DNA from: Mycobacterium marinum
GTDB lineage: Bacteria; Actinomycetota; Actinomycetes; Mycobacteriales; Mycobacteriaceae
NCBI RefSeq assembly: GCF_003391395.1
Contig: NZ_CP024190.1
Span: forward strand, 4,898,001-4,962,000
Reading direction: 5' to 3'
DNA length: 64,000 bases
In this document: positions 58,407-64,000 of the stretch, one piece after another
Layout: the number at the start of each line of letters is the position of its first letter
How positions within the stretch are numbered: position 1 is the first letter of the stretch
Notes under the pieces: generated by a model
Database searches by the model: none
Told to the model about the DNA's origin: nothing
The model's input: only the letters and a program-made list of their open reading frames with translations
Translations under genes and position numbers: made by a program

Positions 58407-59450
58407 CTAGAACAGTTCCTTGGCCAGTAGCTCGCACGTCGCCACCCGCGCCGGTGCGGTGGCCGGGTCGGTGCCGCGATGCGCGGAGGCAACGGGGTGG
58501 ACCATGACCTCATCAACACCGAACCGCTGCCCCAGAGCGCGCACCTGCTCGGCGGCCTCCTCGGGTGAGCCGACGACGGCCCGTTCGAGTCCGCTGTCCA
58601 CGATGCGTTGCTGCTCGGGGGTCAACCTGGCGTCCTGGGCTTCTTCGACGAGCTGCACGGCCCCGAGCGGCTGGCCGGTGCGCAGCCGCGCCATCATGTG
58701 CAGATTGGGCATCATCAATGCGGTCGCTTCCTCGCGGGTATCGGCCACCGCGGCATTGACGGTCAGGAACGTCACCGGCCGGGCGGCCAGCGCACTGGGG
58801 ACGAAGCGGGATCGGTACAGCTCGAGCGCCTCTTCGGTGCCCTTGCCGGAGAAGTGATGCGCGAACACGTAGGGCAGCCCCTTTGCCGCGGCCAGCCGCG
58901 CCGAATACATCGATGATCCCAATAACCACAGTCGCGGCTGGGTGAGCGCCGCCGGTGTGGCCTTGAGGATGTAGTCACCGGATTGCAGCGGTACGCGCAC
59001 GCCCCGCGCACTCATCAGTGCGACCACATCGTCGAGGTAGTCGGGAAAACTCTCGATGTCGCGTTCCTGTTGCGCCGGTGAGCGGCCGCCTCGCAGAGCG
59101 TAGGACGTGACCGGGTCCGACCCGGGTGCGCGGCCGATGCCCAGATCGATACGACCGGGGGCGGCCGCCTCCAGCAGAGCGAACTGCTCGGCCACCGCCA
59201 GCGGCGCGTGGTTGGGCAGCATCACCCCGCCCGATCCCAGGCGCAGGTGCGTGGTCCGCGCGGCCAGGTAGGCGATCAGGACCGGCGGGCTGGTAGCGCC
59301 CACCGATGCCATGTTGTGGTGCTCAGCAACCCAGTAGCGCGTGAAGCCGAGGCGCTCGGCAGTCTGTGCCAGCGACACGGTGGCCGCCAGCGCATCCCGG
59401 GTCGACTGATCGGTGCGCACCGGGACGAGATCGAGAACGGAAAGACGCAC
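58407..59450 (-). CDS. Luciferase-like (LLM class) flavin-dependent oxidoreductase
   Basis: 347 residues of TIM-barrel bacterial luciferase-like enzymes. It opens L-S-V-L-D-L-V-P-V-R and contains R-Y-W-V-A-E-H-H-N and L-G-I-G-R-A-P-G-S-D, the pattern of the MsnO8/YhbW branch, which uses FMN rather than F420. The GTG at 59450 gives that start; a longer frame is noise. It is not in the M. tuberculosis order at this position as I recall, so it is an extra gene. Confidence 0.88.
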   Translation of the reverse strand: MRLSVLDLVPVRTDQSTRDALAATVSLAQTAERLGFTRYWVAEHHNMASVGATSPPVLIAYLAARTTHLRLGSGGVMLPNHAPLAVAEQFALLEAAAPGRIDLGIGRAPGSDPVTSYALRGGRSPAQQERDIESFPDYLDDVVALMSARGVRVPLQSGDYILKATPAALTQPRLWLLGSSMYSARLAAAKGLPYVFAHHFSGKGTEEALELYRSRFVPSALAARPVTFLTVNAAVADTREEATALMMPNLHMMARLRTGQPLGAVQLVEEAQDARLTPEQQRIVDSGLERAVVGSPEEAAEQVRALGQRFGVDEVMVHPVASAHRGTDPATAPARVATCELLAKELF

Positions 59451-59496
59451 GCTGCCCACAACGCCTACGGCAGCCCGAACCTTCCCACTGATCCGA

Positions 59497-60633
59497 TCAG
59501 CCCTGCCGGTAGTCCTCGAGCTCCAACGAGTTGACGATGCGTTCGAACGCTTCCTCGGGTATCGGCTCTCCGCCGGGGATGTTGTCGGTGACCAGCCATT
59601 GATTGCGCTCGACGAAGCCGCTGAATTCGGCATGGTAGTTCGCGAAACCGCGCTGGTAGTCGTTTCCGGCGGCGGCCAGCTCACCGGCCAGGATGTAGGC
59701 GCCCAACACGGCGACACTGGTCCCTTGGCCCGACAGCGGCGAGCAGCAATAGGCGGCGTCGCCGACGAGCGCCACCCTGCCCTTCGACCAGCTATCCATG
59801 ACGATCTGGGCCATTTCATCGAAGTAGAAGTCCGGTGCGCTGCGCATGTAGTGGAGCAGCTGCGCACGTACCCAGCCGTCCTCGATCATCCGCCGTTCCA
59901 ACTCTGCGAATTGAGCCTCGGTATCGCGGTAGTCGATCTGCAGCTCGGTGTCCATGAAGCCCAGCGCCGCGCGAGCCTCGGAGTTGTCGCGGGCGCTGTA
60001 GACCCCGGCCATGGTGTTGTCGCCGTAGTGCCACTTCTGCCAGTAGTCCAATTCCAGGAAGTTGGGCACGGTGAAGATCGCCGCGTAGGTGCCCAGCCGC
60101 TTGATGAACTGCTCCTCCGGGCCGAAAACCTTGCGGCGCACATTCGAATGCAGACCGTCGGCTCCGATCAGGAAGTCGAAGGTGCGGGTACCGGACCGGA
60201 CGAAGGTCACCTCGACGGCCGCGCCGTCATCCTGCAATGTGGCAATGCTGTCGTCGAAGATGAACTCGGTCGTCGATTGGATTGTGCCGTAGAGCAATTC
60301 GATGAGATCGTCCCGCAGCAGCTCGATGTTGGGGCTGTCGATGGGACCGCCGGTGGGGGTCGACTCGGTATCCTGGGAGAGCTCGTTTCCGTCCCGGTCG
60401 ACCACCGAAGCTCCCCGGATGCCGGTCTTTCGCTCCCGGGCGGCGTCCAATATCCCCATCCGATCCAGCACAGTCAGCGCCGGGCCTCGGACGTCAATCG
60501 CTTGGCCGCCGGGCCGCAGCCCAGGGTGGCGCTCCACGATCGTGACCGAATAGCCTTGTTGTTCAAGCCAATATGCCGTCGTCAAGCCAGCCACGCTGGC
60601 TCCGGAAATCAGAACTTTTTGCACCCCGACCAC
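59497..60633 (-). CDS. FAD-dependent monooxygenase-like oxidoreductase (Rv1260-like)
   Basis: 378 residues with the FAD fold (V-L-I-S-G-A-S-V-A-G-L-T-T-A-Y-W-L), the D-G motif F-L-I-G-A-D-G-L-H-S-N-V-R and the second FAD motif R-V-A-L-V-G-D-A-A-Y-C-C-S-P-L-S-G-Q-G. It belongs to the PHBH/TetX-like aromatic hydroxylase group. Substrate unknown. It follows udgB on the same strand with a gap of three bases. Confidence 0.92.
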   Translation of the reverse strand: MVGVQKVLISGASVAGLTTAYWLEQQGYSVTIVERHPGLRPGGQAIDVRGPALTVLDRMGILDAARERKTGIRGASVVDRDGNELSQDTESTPTGGPIDSPNIELLRDDLIELLYGTIQSTTEFIFDDSIATLQDDGAAVEVTFVRSGTRTFDFLIGADGLHSNVRRKVFGPEEQFIKRLGTYAAIFTVPNFLELDYWQKWHYGDNTMAGVYSARDNSEARAALGFMDTELQIDYRDTEAQFAELERRMIEDGWVRAQLLHYMRSAPDFYFDEMAQIVMDSWSKGRVALVGDAAYCCSPLSGQGTSVAVLGAYILAGELAAAGNDYQRGFANYHAEFSGFVERNQWLVTDNIPGGEPIPEEAFERIVNSLELEDYRQG

Positions 60634-60636
60634 TTT

Positions 60637-61464
60637 CTACCCAATCCCGCCAAGTTTCTTGGCATCGCGGAACACGTCATCGAGCATCGCCGGAGTCAAC
60701 CTACCCGTGAACATGTTCTGTTGGCTCGGGTGGTAGCACCCGAGCAACTGCACACCCGACCCCAGCTCAGCCACGACACCGTGGCCGAAGCGGGGTCTGG
60801 GAGCACCCAGCGACCCAGGCAATCCCAGCGCGATCTTCCACGCAAATCCGCCCAGCGCAACGATCACGCGGACGTCGTCGGACACCAGCCGCCATTCGGC
60901 GTCGAGCCAGGGCGCGCAGGTCATTCGTTCGGCCGGCGTCGGGGCATTGGCCGGGGGTGCGCAGCGCACCGGTGCGACGATGCGGATCCGTTCGGCCCGC
61001 AAGCCGTCGGCGGCGTCGACGCTGGTCGGTTGGCTGACCAGGCCGGCGCGGTGCAACGCCGCGTACAGCTGGTCACCGGACCGGTCACCGGTGAACATCC
61101 GCCCGGTCCGGTTGGCGCCGTGAGCGGCAGGCGCCAGGCCCACGATCAACAGCCATGGCCGCTCCGATCCCCAGCCCGGCACCGGGCGTCCCCAATACGG
61201 TTGGTCGGCGAAGGCGCGCCGTTTGGCCACCGCGACCTCTTCACGCCAGGTCACCAGTCGTGGGCAGGCCCGGCACACACTTATCGCAGCGTCGAGTTCG
61301 GCGATCGAGCCCGCCCGGCCGGCCAGTTCGGCGACACGCGCCGCCTCGGCCGCGACCGGGGTCTGCGATGACGCCGGATCCCCCGGCCAGCCGGTGCCGG
61401 GACGAACCGGCGACCCGAACGGCTGGCCCGTCCTCGGATGGGTAAGCACACGATCATCCTGCAT
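60637..61464 (-). CDS. udgB: Family 5 uracil-DNA glycosylase UdgB
   Basis: 275 residues. Iron-sulfur cysteines are in V-C-R-A-C-P and, later, R-C-A-P-P and T-C-A-P-W. Motif A is G-L-A-P-A-A-H-G-A-N-R-T-G-R and motif B is H-P-S-Q-Q-N. UdgB removes uracil, hypoxanthine and ethenocytosine from DNA. The start ATG at 61464 leaves 71 bases to the divergent tap gene; M. tuberculosis UdgB is annotated somewhat longer. Corresponds to Rv1259. Confidence 0.92.
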   Translation of the reverse strand: MQDDRVLTHPRTGQPFGSPVRPGTGWPGDPASSQTPVAAEAARVAELAGRAGSIAELDAAISVCRACPRLVTWREEVAVAKRRAFADQPYWGRPVPGWGSERPWLLIVGLAPAAHGANRTGRMFTGDRSGDQLYAALHRAGLVSQPTSVDAADGLRAERIRIVAPVRCAPPANAPTPAERMTCAPWLDAEWRLVSDDVRVIVALGGFAWKIALGLPGSLGAPRPRFGHGVVAELGSGVQLLGCYHPSQQNMFTGRLTPAMLDDVFRDAKKLGGIG

Positions 61465-61535
61465 GGCGCCATCGGTCGCCGCGATAATTCGGTGGCTCCG
61501 ATGGTGGATCGCCGCTAGATTCAGCCGCGATATCC

Positions 61536-62789
61536 ATGAGAAACAGCAGCCGAGGCCCGGCATTCCTGATCCTTTTCGCCACCTTGGCGGCCTGCGCCGG
61601 CAATGGCATTTCGATAGTCGCGTTCCCGTGGCTGGTGCTCGAGCGCGAAGGCAGCGCGGGGCAGGCGTCCATCGTGGCCGGAGCGATCACCCTGCCGCTG
61701 CTGTTCTCCACGTTGGTCGCCGGCACCGCCGTCGATTACTTCGGACGCCGGCCGGTATCCATGGTTTCCGACGCCCTGTCCGGGTCGGCCGTGGCCATCG
61801 TTCCGTTGATCGCGTGGGCGTTTGGCGACGACGCGGTCAGCGTCGCGGTGCTGGCAGCGCTGGGCGCCTGCTCGGCCACCTTCGATCCGGCCGGGATCAC
61901 CGCCCGGCAGTCGATGCTGCCCGAGGCCGCCGCCCGTGCGGGGTGGTCGCTGGATCGAATCAACAGCAGCTACGAGGCGATCCTCAACCTCGCGTTTGTC
62001 GTGGGCCCCGGGATCGGCGGCCTGATGATCGCCACCGTCGGCGGGATTACCACGATGTGGATCACCGCCGGGGCATTCGGGTTGTCCCTCCTCGCCATTG
62101 GCGCGTTGCGGCTCGAGGGAGCGGGCAGACCGCACCACGAGACACGACCCGACGGGCTGGTTTCCGGCGTCACGCAGGGACTGCGTTTTGTGTGGAACCT
62201 GCGGGTGTTGCGGGCGCTGGCGTTGATCGACCTCACCGTGACGGCGCTGTATCTGCCGATGGAAAGCGTGCTGTTCCCGACGTACTTCAGCGACCGCCAA
62301 CAGCCCGCGCAGCTGGGTTCGGTCCTGGTGGCGCTGTCGCTGGGCAGCCTGGTCGGCGCGCTGGGCTACGGGATGCTGTCGAACTACGTGTCGCGGCGCA
62401 CGATCATGCTGACCGCGGTGCTGACCCTGGGTGCCGCGACAACCGGCATCGCGCTGCTGCCCCCGTTACCGGTCATCCTGGTGTTGTGCGCACTGATCGG
62501 CGTGGTCTATGGCCCCATCCAACCGATCTACAACTACGTGATGCAGACCCGGGCGCCGCACTATCTCCGTGGCCGGGTGGTCGGCGTGATGACGTCGCTG
62601 GCTTATGCCGCCGGCCCGTTGGGCTTGCTGCTGGCGGGTCCGGTGGCGGACGCGGCCGGGCTGAAGGTGGCTTTCTTCGCCTTGGCACTGCCCATCGCCA
62701 TCACCGGGCTGATGTGTATCCGACTGCCGTCGCTGCGCGAATTGGATCACGCGCCCACCCAGGACATCAGCGAGACATCGCTGCTGTAG
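61536..62789 (+). CDS. tap: Major facilitator multidrug efflux pump Tap
   Basis: 417 residues with about twelve membrane helices and an MFS motif A (A-V-D-Y-F-G-R-R-P-V). It matches Rv1258c (Tap), which exports tetracycline and aminoglycosides and is induced through WhiB7 in M. tuberculosis (known). The divergent gap to udgB is short; TAGATT (61516-61521) is a -10 candidate, and no obvious AT-rich WhiB7 box was seen. Confidence 0.92.
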   Translation: MRNSSRGPAFLILFATLAACAGNGISIVAFPWLVLEREGSAGQASIVAGAITLPLLFSTLVAGTAVDYFGRRPVSMVSDALSGSAVAIVPLIAWAFGDDAVSVAVLAALGACSATFDPAGITARQSMLPEAAARAGWSLDRINSSYEAILNLAFVVGPGIGGLMIATVGGITTMWITAGAFGLSLLAIGALRLEGAGRPHHETRPDGLVSGVTQGLRFVWNLRVLRALALIDLTVTALYLPMESVLFPTYFSDRQQPAQLGSVLVALSLGSLVGALGYGMLSNYVSRRTIMLTAVLTLGAATTGIALLPPLPVILVLCALIGVVYGPIQPIYNYVMQTRAPHYLRGRVVGVMTSLAYAAGPLGLLLAGPVADAAGLKVAFFALALPIAITGLMCIRLPSLRELDHAPTQDISETSLL

Positions 62790-62846
62790 CCGCGCTCGCT
62801 GACCCCGCGGGCCGCAGGCCCCGTAGGATCGGGCCGTGAGTGCCTC

Positions 62847-64000
62847 GTGAATGCGGATGTGCTGGCCAGCCTGATCGCCGGCTTGCCCGACGGCATGGTG
62901 GTCACCGATCCCAACGTCACCGAGGGCTACCGACAGGACCGTGCCCTTGACCCGTCGGCGGGCAAGCCGCTGGCCGTGGTCCGGCCACGATGCACCGAAG
63001 AAGTGCAGACCATCCTGCGGTGGGCCGGCGCGAACCGCGTTGCCGTGGTGACCCGCGGAGCCGGTTCCGGATTGTCGGGCGGGGCCACCGCCCTGGACGG
63101 CGGAATCGTGCTGTCCACCGAGAAGATGCGCGATATCACGATCGACCCGGTCACCCGCATCGCGGTCTGTCAGCCCGGCCTGTTCAACGCCGAGGTGAAG
63201 AAGGCCGCCGCCGAACACGGACTGTGGTATCCGCCGGATCCGTCGTCGTTCGAAATCTGCAGCATCGGGGGCAACATCGCCACCAATGCGGGCGGATTGT
63301 GCTGTGTGAAGTACGGCGTCACCACTGACTACGTGCTGGGCATGCAGGTCGTGCTCGCCGATGGCACCGCGGTGCGGTTGGGCGGTCCGCGGCTCAAGGA
63401 TGTCGCCGGGCTGAGCCTGACAAAACTGTTCGTCGGCAGCGAGGGCACCCTGGGCGTCATCACGGAGGTGACGCTGCGCCTGCTTCCCGCGCAAAACGCG
63501 GCCGCCGTCGTGGTGGCCAGCTTCGCGTCGGTGGAATCCGCGGTGGACGCGGTGCTCGGTGTTTCCGCGCGGATTCGTCCCTCGATGCTCGAATTCATGG
63601 ATTCGGTGGCGATCAACGCGGTGGAGGACACGCTGCGCATGGACCTGGATCGCGGTGCCGCGGCGATGCTGGTGGCCAGCTCCGACGAGCGCGGACAGGC
63701 CGGCCGCGACGATGCCGAACTGATGGCCGCGGTATTTGCCGAACATGGTGCAACAGAAGTGTTTTCCACCACCGACCCCGACGAGGGTGAGGCGTTCGTC
63801 GCGGCCCGCCGCTTCTGCATCCCGGCGGTAGAGGCCAAGGGATCCCTGTTGCTCGAAGATGTCGGCGTGCCGCTACCCAATCTGGGCAAGCTGGTCACCG
63901 GAATCGCCCGGATCGCGCAGGAGCGCGACCTGATGATCTCGGTGATCGCGCATGCGGGTGACGGCAATACGCACCCCTTGCTCGTCTACGACCCCTCCGA
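62847..64000 (+). CDS. FAD-linked oxidase, GlcD/D-lactate dehydrogenase type (Rv1257c-like), truncated by the window
   Basis: 384 codons are visible; the 3' end lies beyond the window. The PCMH-type FAD domain has V-T-R-G-A-G-S-G-L-S-G-G-A and G-G-N-I-A-T-N-A-G-G-L-C-C. The C-terminal half begins with E-F-M-D and reaches A-H-A-G-D-G-N-T-H-P, the metal/FAD histidine motif. It oxidises 2-hydroxy acids such as glycolate or D-lactate (family). Start: GTG at 62847; the earlier GTG at 62836 runs into a stop. Confidence 0.93.
   Translation, partial: MNADVLASLIAGLPDGMVVTDPNVTEGYRQDRALDPSAGKPLAVVRPRCTEEVQTILRWAGANRVAVVTRGAGSGLSGGATALDGGIVLSTEKMRDITIDPVTRIAVCQPGLFNAEVKKAAAEHGLWYPPDPSSFEICSIGGNIATNAGGLCCVKYGVTTDYVLGMQVVLADGTAVRLGGPRLKDVAGLSLTKLFVGSEGTLGVITEVTLRLLPAQNAAAVVVASFASVESAVDAVLGVSARIRPSMLEFMDSVAINAVEDTLRMDLDRGAAAMLVASSDERGQAGRDDAELMAAVFAEHGATEVFSTTDPDEGEAFVAARRFCIPAVEAKGSLLLEDVGVPLPNLGKLVTGIARIAQERDLMISVIAHAGDGNTHPLLVYDPS

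Noticed and set aside
59413..61371. 652-residue plus-strand frame
   Set aside because: It is antisense to the FAD monooxygenase and udgB genes, whose motifs are clear, and has no recognisable domain.

Overview
The window is GC-rich actinobacterial DNA from a slow-growing mycobacterium. A PE_PGRS gene, Esp-type ESX-1 substrates, LprA/LprB/LprC lipoproteins and EmbR/PknH all point there. The gene order is recognisably the M. tuberculosis block Rv1287 to Rv1257c (from memory), read from high to low locus number. Several extra genes and one large accessory segment interrupt it. The species is not M. tuberculosis; a kansasii/marinum-like non-tuberculous mycobacterium is an inference. I see no rRNA, tRNA, CRISPR array or transposase.

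Region 1 (1-18 kb) is mostly core metabolism and transport: two small VOC proteins, an Rrf2-type regulator, the sulfate-activation pair CysNC/CysD, a hotdog thioesterase (extra), a beta-carbonic anhydrase, the oligopeptide importer oppBCDA, an alpha/beta hydrolase (extra), a GMC oxidoreductase and an SbcCD-like nuclease pair.

Region 2 (18-31 kb) is envelope-related: a SixA-like phosphatase, lipoproteins lprC and lprB, a heterodimeric ABC exporter, an inserted PE_PGRS gene with degenerate upstream repeats, a tandem duplication of a small DUF732 secreted protein, lprA, a DUF4189 protein, an exported C39-like cysteine peptidase and embR.

Region 3 (31-52 kb) is the accessory island. Three PknH-type receptor kinases lie in direct orientation. 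Their kinase domains are almost the same but two have a different extracellular sensor. Between copies 1 and 2 sit an IclR remnant; a LysR-controlled operon that looks like a complete itaconate degradation pathway (CoA-transferase, hydratase, citramalyl-CoA lyase, plus an acyl-CoA dehydrogenase); a glycerophosphodiesterase-like protein with lost metal ligands; an Lrp/LysE pair; a VOC protein; and a second espA-espC-espD locus behind a 1.46-kb non-coding leader. Between copies 2 and 3 is an FHA-FHA-ABC transporter of the Rv1747 type. Copy 3 carries the classical PknH sensor.

Region 4 (52-64 kb) returns to the conserved order: an Rv1265-like protein with tandem repeats at its start, a pH-sensing-type adenylate cyclase, an inserted PknF-like probable pseudokinase with a small membrane partner, amiB2, a HIT protein, a Ddn-like protein coupled through a hairpin, a luciferase-like oxidoreductase, an FAD monooxygenase, udgB, the Tap efflux pump and a truncated FAD-linked oxidase at the right edge.

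The main themes are host-facing functions inserted between kinase genes (itaconate catabolism, ESX-1 accessory substrates, surface PE_PGRS) and signalling proteins (kinases, FHA proteins, cyclase) that could be connected by phosphorylation.
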